DNA of 64,000 bases from Achromobacter mucicolens (GTDB taxonomy: Bacteria; Pseudomonadota; Gammaproteobacteria; Burkholderiales; Burkholderiaceae_B). The translations under genes and the position numbers were made by a program. Shown piece after piece: positions 1 to 10,036 of this stretch (its first letter is position 1; every line of letters begins with the position of its first letter). The stretch spans positions 62,001 through 126,000 of the forward strand of contig NZ_CADIJP010000017.1 of assembly GCF_902859725.1 (NCBI RefSeq). The letters are read 5' to 3'. The notes under the pieces were generated by a model that did no database searches, was not told the DNA's origin, and saw nothing but the letters and a program-made list of their open reading frames with translations.

Positions 1-1
1 C

Positions 2-766
<765 letters not shown>

Positions 767-830
767 CGGCCCGGCGCCGCGCACCCAGACGTTCTCTCAC
801 GACGTCCCATTCGAACACCACGAGGAGTCC

Positions 831-1481
831 ATGATGACCCTAGCCCGATCCCCCGCGCAGTCCCCCACGGCCCGCCGCGCCAGCGTCGATGCCGCGCTGG
901 CGGACATCCGCCTGATCCTCGCCGCGCGCGCCGCCGGCGGTGAGGCGCTAGACCGCGCCACGCTGGCGCAGGTCTCCCGGCGACTGGAGGCGCTGGCGAC
1001 CGAACGCCATCTCTTTCCGTCCGAGGCGTTTCCCGCGCCGGCGCCTGGCGCCCGGGAGTCGTCGACGCGCTACCGTCTCAATCCCGACGATGGCGATGAC
1101 GATCTCGCGCTCTATCTCAACGCGATCAACCCTGGCAAAACCACGGTGCCGCACAACCACACCACCTGGGCAGTGATCGTGGCGCTGTCCGGCGCCGAAC
1201 TCAATCGCGTCTACCGGCGCACTGACGATGGCGCGACGGCAGGGGTGGCCCGGCTGGAGCAGGTCCGGGAGGTGCTGGTGGAACCGGGCCAGGCCATCGC
1301 CTTCCTGCCCGACGACATCCACAGCATCCACGTGGTTGATGGCGGCCCCACGCTGCACTTCCATCTCTACGGGCGGCCGCTAGAGACGCTCGACGGCCGC
1401 ATCGGAATCCAGCCGGAAACCGGCGAGATCATCAACTACAACGCCAGTCAGTTGACGCCCAGCGTCGAGGTGCGAGCATGA
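831..1481 (+). CDS. Cysteine-dioxygenase-like thiol dioxygenase (cupin)
   Basis: Probable mononuclear non-haem iron dioxygenase that oxidises a small thiol (cysteine or 3-mercaptopropionate type) to its sulfinate. The 216-aa protein carries the family motif PHNHTTW, giving His108 and His110, with a third candidate iron ligand His164 in the segment DDIHSIH; the 54-residue spacing fits type I cysteine dioxygenases. An AGGAG box lies just before two adjacent ATG codons (831 and 834); either could be used. The stop overlaps the start of the next gene (ATGA), so the two are translationally coupled. Substrate is inferred, not shown. A related cupin forms the N-terminus of the rhodanese fusion at 10037. 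Confidence 0.8.
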   Translation: MMTLARSPAQSPTARRASVDAALADIRLILAARAAGGEALDRATLAQVSRRLEALATERHLFPSEAFPAPAPGARESSTRYRLNPDDGDDDLALYLNAINPGKTTVPHNHTTWAVIVALSGAELNRVYRRTDDGATAGVARLEQVREVLVEPGQAIAFLPDDIHSIHVVDGGPTLHFHLYGRPLETLDGRIGIQPETGEIINYNASQLTPSVEVRA

Positions 1482-2698
1482 GCCACGATCCCATATCGCA
1501 TGACGACGCCGACCTGCGCACGCGCCTGATCCACGTCGGCTCGCCGGCGCTGCGCGACGGGGCCGGCCCCGTGAACGTGCCGGTGGTTCGCACGAGCACC
1601 GTCCGGTTCGCGGATAGCGCGGCGCAGCAAGCCTTGCAGGCGCGGCGCGGCGCGGGTGAGCGCGTGGCGACCTATGGCCGGCATGGCCTGGATACGCACG
1701 CCGCTCTGGAATCCGCGATCACGACGCTCGAGGGAGGCTATCGCACGCTGCTCGCGCCGTCCGGCCTGTCCGCCATCTCGCTGGTGTTTCTTGCGCTGCT
1801 CAAACCCGGCGATCACGTGCTGGTGAGCGACAGCGTCTATGCGCCGGTGCGCAAGGTGGACCAGGTGCTGCTTCAGCGGCAGGGCATCAGGGTGGAGTAC
1901 TTCACCCCGGGGCGTGATGCGCTGCCCGACCTGCTGCGGCCCCAGACGCGCCTGTTGTATGTCGAATCGCCGGGCTCGCTGCTTTATGAAGTGCTCGACC
2001 TGCCGGCGCTGGCGGCCCAGGCACGCGAGCGCGGCGTCGTGGTGGCGATCGACAACACGTGGGGCGCGGGCCTGTACCACCAGCCCCTGGCGTTGGGGGC
2101 CAACATCTCGATCCAGGCCGCCACCAAGTATCTGGCCGGGCATTCGGACGTGATGATGGGCTCTGTCACCGCCGATACGCCCGACCTCTTCGACCGCCTC
2201 GCGGCCACGCACGATGGCCTGGGGCTGTCCGTGGGAGCCGATGACGCGTATCTCACGTTGCGCGGCATCCGCACGCTCGATGTGCGGCTGGCGCGGCACC
2301 AAGCCAATGCCACGGCGGTGGCCGCTTACCTGTCGGCCCATCCGGACGTTTTCCAGGTGTACTACCCGCCGCTGCCGCAGGACCCAGGCCACGCGCTCTG
2401 GAAGCGCGATTTCAGCGGCGGCAACGGCCTCTTGACGTTCGCGTTCGCGCAGAACGATCCGCGGGCGGCCGGCGTCTTCGTCGATGCGTTGCGCTACTTC
2501 TCGATCGGCGCATCGTGGGGGGGGTACGAGAGCCTGGCGCTTGAGGCCGCACCGCAGCGCCTGGCCGAGCATACGGGCTGGCCGGGCGGGCGCAGCGCCG
2601 TGCGCCTGCATGTGGGGCTGGAGCATCCGGACGACCTTATCTCCGATCTGGAGCAGGGCTTCGCCGCCGTGCGCGATCGGCTGCGGCTGAGCGCCTGA
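1478..2698 (+). CDS. metC: Cystathionine beta-lyase-like PLP enzyme
   Basis: Member of the Cys/Met-metabolism PLP family (MetC/MetB/MetZ), 406 aa, normal length. The PLP lysine is in ATKYLAGHSDVMMG near residue 213, and the conserved SPGSLLYEV and IDNTWGAG segments precede it. It would cleave or exchange sulfur in cystathionine or cystine-like substrates in the cytoplasm. The start overlaps the stop of the dioxygenase gene. MetC is the best match from the lyase-type motif context, but gamma-lyase or cystine lyase activity cannot be excluded. A strong hairpin follows the stop codon. Confidence 0.85.
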   Translation: MSHDPISHDDADLRTRLIHVGSPALRDGAGPVNVPVVRTSTVRFADSAAQQALQARRGAGERVATYGRHGLDTHAALESAITTLEGGYRTLLAPSGLSAISLVFLALLKPGDHVLVSDSVYAPVRKVDQVLLQRQGIRVEYFTPGRDALPDLLRPQTRLLYVESPGSLLYEVLDLPALAAQARERGVVVAIDNTWGAGLYHQPLALGANISIQAATKYLAGHSDVMMGSVTADTPDLFDRLAATHDGLGLSVGADDAYLTLRGIRTLDVRLARHQANATAVAAYLSAHPDVFQVYYPPLPQDPGHALWKRDFSGGNGLLTFAFAQNDPRAAGVFVDALRYFSIGASWGGYESLALEAAPQRLAEHTGWPGGRSAVRLHVGLEHPDDLISDLEQGFAAVRDRLRLSA

Positions 2699-2705
2699 GC
2701 GACGA

Positions 2706-2738
2706 CCGGGGCGGCGCTGGCAGCCGCGCCGACCCCGG
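2706..2738 (+). terminator. Hairpin downstream of metC-like gene
   Basis: Starts 8 bp after the stop. Arms CCGGGG (2706-2711) and CCCCGG (2733-2738) enclose a second perfect pair GGCGC (2713-2717) and GCGCC (2726-2730) around an 8-nt loop. No T-run follows, so intrinsic termination is likely but not certain. Confidence 0.5.
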
Positions 2739-2866
2739 CTTCGAGCTATATGCAAAGGCCGATTCATCCTTAAGTCTCGCGCTCATGTAGACCGGATTAC
2801 ATCCTCTTTGTTTTTCATTGGCCTGCGTGCCTATCATGTGCCTGGTTCATCAGCGGGAATCCAGGC

Positions 2867-3217
2867 ATGTCCTTCATTTTGTCCATCGAATCCGTCCAAC
2901 TTTCGTTTCTCGATCGGCAGGCCGGCGCGATCCGTGACTTCTATCGGCACATCCTCGGGCTGAACGAGGTGGCGGGCGAGAGCGGCGCACGTCTCACGTT
3001 CGCGCTGGGCAACGCGACCCTGTCGTTGTCGCCCGTGGCCAGCCTCGCGGCGGGCGTCAAGGCTGATTACCTTGCCCTGCGCACCGACGCCTTCGAGGCG
3101 GTACGCGACCGACTGCACGCGGCCGGCCATCACCCGGTGTGCTCGGCCGACAATGCGCCTGAGCGCGTGATGTACGTGAAGGATCCCAGCGGCAACCAGC
3201 TTGCCCTGCTGGGTTGA
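2867..3217 (+). CDS. VOC (glyoxalase/bleomycin-resistance fold) protein
   Basis: A 116-aa single-domain vicinal-oxygen-chelate protein. Features of the fold are the N-terminal FYRHILGLNEV helix-turn and the C-terminal strand VMYVKDPSGNQLALLG. The normally metal-binding first His/Gln position is weakly conserved, so it could be a non-catalytic binding protein. It lies 24 bp upstream of the CysB-like regulator and is probably cotranscribed with it. Specific function unknown. Confidence 0.75.
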   Translation: MSFILSIESVQLSFLDRQAGAIRDFYRHILGLNEVAGESGARLTFALGNATLSLSPVASLAAGVKADYLALRTDAFEAVRDRLHAAGHHPVCSADNAPERVMYVKDPSGNQLALLG

Positions 3218-3241
3218 GACGAGCACCGACGGACGACCCCC

Positions 3242-4177
3242 ATGAACTTTCAGCAACTGCGCTCCGTGCGCGAAGCGGTGCGCCGCGACTTCAACCTCAC
3301 CGATGTGTCGGAGAGCCTGCATACCTCGCAGCCCGGCGTGAGCCGGCAGATCCGTGAACTCGAGGAAGAGGTGGGCGTCGACATCTTCGTGCGATCCGGC
3401 AAGCGCCTGATCGGCCTCACGCCGCCCGGCGAGCTGATCCTGCCGCTCGTCGAGCAGATCCTGCAGGCTGCCGACAACATCCGCCATGCTGGCGCGGAGT
3501 ATGCCGGTGCGACGACGGGGGTGCTGTCCATCGCGGCGACACACTCGCAGGCGCGCTACGCGCTCCCGCCCGTCATCAAGGAATTCCGCGCGCGTTATCC
3601 GGAAGTGGTATTGCACCTGCACCAGGGCTCGCCCAAGCAGGTCTCCGAGATGCTGCTCGAAGGCGAGGCGGACATCGGTGTGGCCACGGAGGCGGTGGCC
3701 GATTACTCGGGCCTGGTGAACCTGCCTTGCTATCGCTGGACGCACAGCGTCATCGTGCCGCCGCACCACCCGCTGGCCGGCACCGTCGCGCCCACGCTAT
3801 CGCAGCTCGCCGCCTATCCGATCATCACCTACGGACATGGCTACACGGGCCGCGCGCATATCGACGAGGCGTTCGCGCGCGCCGGCATTACGCCGGATAT
3901 CGTCATGACGGCCATGGACGCCGACGTGATCAAGACCTACGTCGAGCTCGAAATGGGCGTGGGGATCGTGGCCTCGGTTGCGTGGGATGCGGAGCGCGAT
4001 ACACGCATCACGGCCATCGACGCGCGGCATCTTTTCGAGATCAACCTGACGCGGCTGGCCGTGCGCCGTGGCGCGTGGCTGCGCGGTTACGCCTATCACT
4101 TCATCGAGCTTTTTGTGCCCACGCTGACGCAGCCCATCGTCGAAGCGGCGCTGCGCGGCGAGGACATCGGCGAGTGA
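3242..4177 (+). CDS. LysR-family regulator, CysB-like
   Basis: 311-aa transcription factor. The N-terminal helix-turn-helix (LTDVSESLHTSQPGVSRQIR, about residues 19-38) and the unusually placed MNFQQLRSVREAVRRDFNLT start are typical of the CysB/Cbl group, which senses sulfur status through O-acetylserine or sulfate-type ligands. The effector domain (about 90-300) begins with LSIAATHSQARYALP, also CysB-like. Its position between thiol-oxidation genes and the hydantoinase locus suggests it controls this sulfur neighbourhood; that is inference. Confidence 0.85.
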   Translation: MNFQQLRSVREAVRRDFNLTDVSESLHTSQPGVSRQIRELEEEVGVDIFVRSGKRLIGLTPPGELILPLVEQILQAADNIRHAGAEYAGATTGVLSIAATHSQARYALPPVIKEFRARYPEVVLHLHQGSPKQVSEMLLEGEADIGVATEAVADYSGLVNLPCYRWTHSVIVPPHHPLAGTVAPTLSQLAAYPIITYGHGYTGRAHIDEAFARAGITPDIVMTAMDADVIKTYVELEMGVGIVASVAWDAERDTRITAIDARHLFEINLTRLAVRRGAWLRGYAYHFIELFVPTLTQPIVEAALRGEDIGE

Positions 4178-4195
4178 CGACGCGCGCAACCCTGG

Positions 4196-4211
4196 CGCCG
4201 CCGAAGCGGCG
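4196..4211 (-). terminator. Short GC hairpin between converging genes
   Basis: CGCCGC and GCGGCG separated by the tetraloop CGAA, in the 75-bp gap between the converging LysR and binding-protein genes. No T-run on either strand; weak bidirectional terminator candidate. Confidence 0.3.
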
Positions 4212-4252
4212 GCACGCGCGTCCATCAGGCTAATCCCGTCGAGCCAATCTTC

Positions 4253-5869
4253 TTAGCGCCCGGCCGGCGGATCGAGATACACGTCCGCCAGATTCGACTC
4301 CACCCCGTCGGCGGTGAGCGAATGATCGTGAACGCGCTGGTTTGCGATCGTGATGAACTCCGGCTGATAAAGGTTCAGATCGGGCACTTCGCGAGCCACG
4401 ATCTCCTGGAACTCCTTGAACAGCGCCACGCGCCGAGCTGGGTCGTTTTCCACTGCCGCAGCCTCAAGCAGGGCATCGACCTTCGGGTTGCTGTAATGCG
4501 TGCCGTTGGAGAAAGGCACACCCTTGATGAAGTTCTTTGACCAGTACAAGCGCTGCACGCCCACCGTCGGGTCGAACAGGTTGCTCGCGCCGTTTGTGGT
4601 GAACGCGAAGTCGCGGTCGGTGTAGACGCGCTTGATGAACGCCGAGGCGTCCTGGGCGCGCACGTTGACGGCGATACCCACGCGGCCAAGCGTGGTGCGC
4701 AGATAGTCCGCCAGCCGCGCACCGTCGGCGCCGATGGGATTGAAGTCGAGCGGGACGGAGAAGCGCACATTGTTTGCGCCGCGCGGGTAGCCTGCTTCGT
4801 CGAGCAGGGCGTTGGCGCGCTTCAGGTCGAAGGGATACGGTGTCGGGGCGGGGTCGTTGTAGGCCTTCAGTCCCGGGGCGATTGGCGAGTAGGCCACCTG
4901 CCCGACGCCATAGTTCACTACCTTCAGGATCACGTTGCGGTCGATGGCGTGCGCGATCGCCTGGCGCACCTTTTCGTTCTTGAAATAGGGGTTGTCGAGA
5001 TTGAACTCGAGGCGCGTCACGTTGAACGAATAACTGTTGCCCTTGGTCTCGAAGCGCAGGCTGGGCACCTTGCGCAGGCGTTCCAGGTCGGCGAGCGGCA
5101 CCGGTGTGCGGTAGCCAAGGTCGACCGTGCCGGTTTCAAAGGCGATTGCCGCAGCGGCCGGATCGGCGACCACGCGCACGATCAGGCGGTCCACGTAAGG
5201 CTTGGGCTTGTCCCAGTAGTCGGGGTTGCGCTCGTACACGATGTGGCTGCCGCGCACCCATTCCTTGAACTTGAATGGGCCCGTGCCGATCGGGGCCGCC
5301 GTCGCCGGGTTGGAGAGCGGGTCGGTTCCCTCGTAGATATGTCGGGGAACGATCGGCGTTTCGGTGGCCACGAAGGCGCGGATCAGATAGGGCGCCGGCT
5401 TGGACAGGCGCAGGACCACGGTGTGTTCGTCCGGCGTCTCGATCGCCGTGACGTTGGCGAAAGTGTTGCGTCCGCGCGGGTGGATCTTCTTGAGCAGGTT
5501 GAGCGAATAGGCGACGTCCGCCGAGGTGAACGGCTTGCCGTCGTGCCAGCGCACGCCCTGGCGCAGCGTGAACGTGTACACCGTGCCGTCGGGGCTGATC
5601 GTCCAGGCCGTGGCGAGCTGCGGTTGCGGCGTAAGGTCGTAGTCGTATTTGAGCAAGCCTTCCGTAACCTTGGCGCTGACGCTCAGGATGGGCGTGGCGA
5701 CGTTGCCGACGGTCACGAGCGCGGTGGGTTCGGACGGCAGCAACAGGGTCAGGGTGCCGCCCTTGGGCTTGGCGGCGGCTTGGGCTGCGGCGTTGCTGGG
5801 CAACGCGAAGGGAGCGGCCAGCGCGGTGGCGAGGGCGGCGTGCAGAAGCGTACGGCGGGTCAGGGTCAT
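4253..5869 (-). CDS. Periplasmic peptide/opine-type ABC substrate-binding protein
   Basis: 538-aa cluster-5 (DppA/OppA/NikA-like) solute receptor. The N-terminus MTLTRRTLLHAALATALAAPFALPS looks like a Tat or Sec export signal with an AAA cleavage region. Family landmarks are VTEGLLKYDYDLTPQPQLATAW, the WHDGKPFTSADV motif, and GTGPFKFKEWVRG. It is the last gene of the hyuA-hyuB unit, 44 bp after hyuB, which suggests the ligand is the cyclic amide or dipeptide-like substrate of the hydantoinase. No permease or ATPase genes accompany it here, so it must borrow a transporter. Confidence 0.85.
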   Translation of the reverse strand: MTLTRRTLLHAALATALAAPFALPSNAAAQAAAKPKGGTLTLLLPSEPTALVTVGNVATPILSVSAKVTEGLLKYDYDLTPQPQLATAWTISPDGTVYTFTLRQGVRWHDGKPFTSADVAYSLNLLKKIHPRGRNTFANVTAIETPDEHTVVLRLSKPAPYLIRAFVATETPIVPRHIYEGTDPLSNPATAAPIGTGPFKFKEWVRGSHIVYERNPDYWDKPKPYVDRLIVRVVADPAAAAIAFETGTVDLGYRTPVPLADLERLRKVPSLRFETKGNSYSFNVTRLEFNLDNPYFKNEKVRQAIAHAIDRNVILKVVNYGVGQVAYSPIAPGLKAYNDPAPTPYPFDLKRANALLDEAGYPRGANNVRFSVPLDFNPIGADGARLADYLRTTLGRVGIAVNVRAQDASAFIKRVYTDRDFAFTTNGASNLFDPTVGVQRLYWSKNFIKGVPFSNGTHYSNPKVDALLEAAAVENDPARRVALFKEFQEIVAREVPDLNLYQPEFITIANQRVHDHSLTADGVESNLADVYLDPPAGR

Positions 5870-5913
5870 GGCAATGGCTTGTGATTGAGTAGGAAAGAGG
5901 TGCCGGCAGGGTT

Positions 5914-7632
5914 TCAGGAGGCGCGATAGCGGTCGCGCGATTGTTCTGGGCTCACCAGGCCTAGCCGCAGGTCTTCCCGCAGCAGCGCGGGCGCGCGGTC
6001 GGCCGGATCGCCCAGGCCGCCGCCGCCCGGGGTGTGGACCACCAGGGTCTCGCCGGCAGGGATGAGCTGGCGTCCTTTGGCCCGCAGGACCGCGCCCGAG
6101 GCAAGGCCGAGGTGGCCGGGCGCGCCGTCTTGGCCGCCCAGCGCGCCGCGTGCGGGATGCACGACGCGGTCGAAGGCCGCGGCGATGATCATGCCCGCCT
6201 GCGGATCGGCGTGGCGCACGGCGATGGTCTGTCCCAGCCCGCCTCGCAACGCGCCCGGACCGCCCGAGTCGGCGCGGTACTCCTTGCGCTCAAACACCAG
6301 CGGATTGGCGGCCTCAAGGATTTCGACCGAGACGTTGCGCACGCCGCTCGGGTAGGACGTGACGGACAGTCCGTCCTTGCCCGGGCGGGCGCCGGTGCCG
6401 CCTGTCGAGAAACTCACGGCATTGAAGCGCTGGCCCCGGATGAGCGCCTCGTTCTGCTCGGCGCTGGCGCCCGCGAGCGGTTCACCGCCCACCAGGTGCA
6501 AGTTCCACAGCGACGAGCTGCCTTCCGCGGGCACCTGATCGGGCCGCGCCTGGCGCAGCGCGCCAAACACCACGTCGGGCAGCATCTGCCCGATGATGTG
6601 GCGTGCCGTTACGGCGGCGGGGAAGCGGGCATTGAGAATGGAGCCTTCGGGCGCGCTCACCTGCACCACGGACAGCGAGCCTGCATTGTTTGGCACGTCG
6701 GCGCCGATCAGGCAGCGGATGCCAAAGGAGGTGTAGGCGTCGGTGTAGGCCTTCACCACGTTGATGCCGCGCGCGACCTGGCCGGACGTGCCGTCGAAGT
6801 CAACCAGGATGCGCTCGGGCTCGACCGTGACGCGCGCGGCGAGCTCGATGGGCGCGTCATAGCCGTCGATGGTGAGCCGGTTTGTCCAGCTACCCTGCGG
6901 CCAGGCGGCGATTGCATGCAGCATCGCGAGACGCGATTGCTCGATGATCGTGTTGCCCAGCGCGTCGAGATCGTCGAGTTCGAACTCGCGCAGCAGGTCC
7001 TTCAAGCGGCGGCCGCCGACCTCGTTGCACGCCACCAGCGCATACAGGTCGCCCTCGACCTGCTCGGGCTCGCGCACGTTGGCACGAATGATGGCGAACA
7101 CGCCGGGATCGGCCTGGTGCGCGTGGAAGAGCTTCACGATCGGCAGGAACAGACCCTCGTGATAGACCTCCAGGCCATCGGCGCTGCTGCCGATTCCGCC
7201 GATGTCGATCACGTGCAGCGTCGACGCGAAGAGCGCCACCAGGCGGCCCGCATGGAAGACGGGCGAGACCATGGTCATGTCGAACAGATGGCCGGTGCCT
7301 TTCCAGGGATCGTTGGTGAGCAGCACGTCGCCATCGCGCAGCGTGTCGGCGGGAAAGACGCGAAGGAAATGCTTCACCGATTCCGCCATGGCGTTGACGT
7401 GGCCGGGCGTGCCGGTCACGGCTTGCGCGATCATGCGGCCGTCGGGGAGAAACACGCCCGCGGACAGGTCGCCGGCCTCGCGCGTGGCCGTGCCGAAGGC
7501 CGAGCGGATCAATACCTGCGCCTGTTCCTCGACGACCGAGAGGAGGCGGTTCCAGGCGAGCTGGTGGCGGATGCGTGCACGCGCGGCGGTGGCGCGCGCC
7601 TGCGCGCTGGCGGGGGAAGAGGTCGACGTCAT
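5914..7632 (-). CDS. hyuB: Hydantoinase B / 5-oxoprolinase beta subunit
   Basis: 572-aa HyuB-family subunit of an ATP-dependent cyclic-amide hydrolase (5-oxoprolinase, N-methylhydantoinase or acetone-carboxylase-type complex). Landmarks are the N-terminal LLSVVEEQAQVLIRSAF, the DVLLTNDPWKGTGH segment and the C-terminal HTPGGGGLGDP. Its ATG overlaps the hyuA stop by 4 bp (ATGA), so the subunits are coupled. Substrate cannot be read from sequence. The CysB-like gene next door makes a sulfur-containing ring such as an oxothiazolidine possible. Confidence 0.9.
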   Translation of the reverse strand: MTSTSSPASAQARATAARARIRHQLAWNRLLSVVEEQAQVLIRSAFGTATREAGDLSAGVFLPDGRMIAQAVTGTPGHVNAMAESVKHFLRVFPADTLRDGDVLLTNDPWKGTGHLFDMTMVSPVFHAGRLVALFASTLHVIDIGGIGSSADGLEVYHEGLFLPIVKLFHAHQADPGVFAIIRANVREPEQVEGDLYALVACNEVGGRRLKDLLREFELDDLDALGNTIIEQSRLAMLHAIAAWPQGSWTNRLTIDGYDAPIELAARVTVEPERILVDFDGTSGQVARGINVVKAYTDAYTSFGIRCLIGADVPNNAGSLSVVQVSAPEGSILNARFPAAVTARHIIGQMLPDVVFGALRQARPDQVPAEGSSSLWNLHLVGGEPLAGASAEQNEALIRGQRFNAVSFSTGGTGARPGKDGLSVTSYPSGVRNVSVEILEAANPLVFERKEYRADSGGPGALRGGLGQTIAVRHADPQAGMIIAAAFDRVVHPARGALGGQDGAPGHLGLASGAVLRAKGRQLIPAGETLVVHTPGGGGLGDPADRAPALLREDLRLGLVSPEQSRDRYRAS

Positions 7633-9782
7633 GCCGTGGTCTCCAGGAGCGGGGAAGGCGTGGCGGGAACGCGTTGCTGATCGTGCAGCACCAGCGAACC
7701 CTGCGGGCTGCGATGGGCCACGAAGCCATCGGGAACGTGGGTGGTGGTCTCGTCCTCGACGACGAGGGCCGGGCCGCGCACCAACTGGTCGGCCGCCAGG
7801 GCGCCGCGCTCGTAGACCGGCACGTCGCGCCAGCTTGCGGTAGCGAGGTCATAAAGCGAGCGCTGCCCGGCTGGGGTGGCCGGTTGGGGCCCGGCCGCGT
7901 CGATCACGTCCGCGGTGATGTCGCGGCGGGCGCCGGCCTGCGCGGCGACCGACCAGCTCACCGTCTCGGCGGGCACGTGCGGCAGGCTGCGGCCGTAGAT
8001 CTGCGCGTAACGCAGCGCGAACTGTTCTCCCAGCGCCTGCGCGGCGGCCGCGTCGAAGGGGCCGGGCGCAAGATCGATCGCGATCTCATGCCCCTGGCCG
8101 GCATAGCGCATATAGACCTGGCGCTTGATCGAGATCGGCTCGTCCGGCGCGGCACGCTTCACCACGGCCTGGACCTGCGCGGTGAGATCCTCGAGCAGAC
8201 CGGTGGCCAGCGCCAGGTCGATGCGATCCAGCCGCTGATGCAGGCTGCGCACGGCCTGGTAGGCGATGGGCGCCCACAGGAAACCCACCGCCGAACCCAC
8301 GCCGGCCGATTGGGGGACGATGACCGTGCCGATGCCCAGCTTGCGCGCGAGCAGCGCTGCGTGTAGCGGCGCGGCGCCGCCGAACGCGATCAGGGTGTGT
8401 TCGTCTGCCGTCTTGCCCAGCTCGGAGGCGTGCACGCGGGCGGCATTGGCCATGTTCTCGGTCACGACCTCAAGCACGGCCTGAGCCGCCTCCGGATCGG
8501 TGAGCTGGGCCGGGCTGGCAAGATGGGCCTGCACGGCGAGCCGCGCGAGCGCGGGATCGAGCGAAACCTTGCCTACGGCGAAGCGCTCCGGCGTGATGGT
8601 GCCGAGTACCGCGTGGGCGTCGGTCACGGTGGCATGCTGGCCGCCCAGCCCGTAGGCCGCGGGCCCGGGCGTCGAGCCCGCGCTGTCGGGCCCGACCTGG
8701 ATTACGCCCAGGTGATTGACCCGGGCGATCGAGCCGCCGCCCGCGCCGATCTCGATCATCTCGATGACGGGAATGCGGATGGGCAGGCCCGAGCCCTTGA
8801 GGTGGCGATGCACGCGGCCGAACTCGAAGCTGCGGCTGATCTGCGGCTGGTAGTCGTCGATGTAGCAGATCTTGGCGGTGGTTCCGCCCATGTCGAACGA
8901 GAGCGCGCGTGCCGCGCCGACCTGCTCGGCGATGTGCTGGGCCAGGATGGCGCCGCCCGCGGGCCCCGACTCCACGAGCCGCACGGGCTCGTCCACGCCG
9001 GTTTGCAGCGTGGCGATGGCGCCGCCCGAGGTCATCAGGAACGGCTCGGCCCGCAGCCCGCGTTCACGCGCGGCCGCTTCGAAGCGGCGCAGATAACCCG
9101 ACACCTGGGGCTGCACGTAGGCGTTCGCGCATACCGTGGACAGGCGCGGATATTCGCGGATCTCGGCGCACACGTCGGAAGACAAGGAGATCCAGAGCGC
9201 GGGCAGCTCGGCGCGGAGCAGGTCGCGGATGCGGCGCTCGTGCGCGGGATGCGCGTAGCTGTGCAGCAGGCACACCGCGACGCTCTCGATACGGTCCTCG
9301 CGCAGGCGGTCCGCCAGCGCGCGCACACCGTCCTCGTCGAGCGGCGTGAGCACGCGGCCCTGGGCGTCGACCCGTTCGGTGACGCCGTGGCGCCAGTCGC
9401 GCGGCACGAGCGGTTGCGGCTTGTCCAGGAAGATATCGTATTGGGCGTAGCGGTCCTCCAGGCCGATCTCGACCAGATCGCGGAAACCGGCGGTGGTGAC
9501 GAGGGCCGTGCGCGCGCCCTTGCGCTCGATGAGCGCATTGGTGGCGAGCGTGGTGCCCAGCACCAGGCGATCCACGTCCGGCCAGCTCAGTTGCGCTGCG
9601 ATCAGCAGTTCGTCGATGCCGGCCAGGACGGCCTGTTCGGGCGCGGCAGGCGTCGTGAGCAGCTTGGCCGAGCGCCGCGTCTCGCCCTGCTCGAGGACGA
9701 TGTCGGTGAATGTGCCGCCGACGTCGACGGCTACCCTGACGGTGGCGCGCCGCGCGGCGGGCGTTTGAGGTGTTGCGGGCAT
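7629..9782 (-). CDS. hyuA: Hydantoinase A / 5-oxoprolinase alpha subunit
   Basis: 717-aa HyuA-family subunit with an actin-like ATPase N-terminus (VAVDVGGTFTDIVLEQG near residues 16-32) and the second phosphate motif SFDMGGTTAKICYI. Paired with hyuB it hydrolyses a five-membered cyclic amide using ATP in the cytoplasm. An upstream in-frame extension exists, but the ATG at 9782 fits the family N-terminus and has an AGGA box nearby, so I use it. Transcribed divergently from the rhodanese fusion across a 254-bp gap. Confidence 0.9.
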   Translation of the reverse strand: MPATPQTPAARRATVRVAVDVGGTFTDIVLEQGETRRSAKLLTTPAAPEQAVLAGIDELLIAAQLSWPDVDRLVLGTTLATNALIERKGARTALVTTAGFRDLVEIGLEDRYAQYDIFLDKPQPLVPRDWRHGVTERVDAQGRVLTPLDEDGVRALADRLREDRIESVAVCLLHSYAHPAHERRIRDLLRAELPALWISLSSDVCAEIREYPRLSTVCANAYVQPQVSGYLRRFEAAARERGLRAEPFLMTSGGAIATLQTGVDEPVRLVESGPAGGAILAQHIAEQVGAARALSFDMGGTTAKICYIDDYQPQISRSFEFGRVHRHLKGSGLPIRIPVIEMIEIGAGGGSIARVNHLGVIQVGPDSAGSTPGPAAYGLGGQHATVTDAHAVLGTITPERFAVGKVSLDPALARLAVQAHLASPAQLTDPEAAQAVLEVVTENMANAARVHASELGKTADEHTLIAFGGAAPLHAALLARKLGIGTVIVPQSAGVGSAVGFLWAPIAYQAVRSLHQRLDRIDLALATGLLEDLTAQVQAVVKRAAPDEPISIKRQVYMRYAGQGHEIAIDLAPGPFDAAAAQALGEQFALRYAQIYGRSLPHVPAETVSWSVAAQAGARRDITADVIDAAGPQPATPAGQRSLYDLATASWRDVPVYERGALAADQLVRGPALVVEDETTTHVPDGFVAHRSPQGSLVLHDQQRVPATPSPLLETTA

Positions 9783-10036
9783 GGGGACAATCCTGTTCGT
9801 GGTCTGGGAGACGCCGCGCGCCTCGGACGCGACGATGGAGAAGGCCACGATGGTAGGGAGCGGGGTCCGTGCGGGGAAGGTCGTTTTTCGTATGTCCTTA
9901 TGCGTCGCAGCGGGGCTTGCAGGGCGCATATGGATAGTCGGATTTCTGCGTTGCGCCGCCCGCGGAGGGCGCCGTAGTCTGGCTGGCATCCGGCTCGCGG
10001 CGATTGCCCGGGCCTCGTACCGAACCCGGAACCGCC

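Noticed and set aside
1448-2767. 439-codon frame on the minus strand over the MetC-like gene
   Set aside because: The + strand frame has the PLP motifs; this one is an Arg/His-rich shadow.
6034-9977. Long open frames on the + strand (548 and 526 codons) across hyuB and hyuA
   Set aside because: They lie opposite the well-matched HyuA/HyuB frames, have no domains and show the Arg/Gly-rich composition of shadows in GC-rich DNA.
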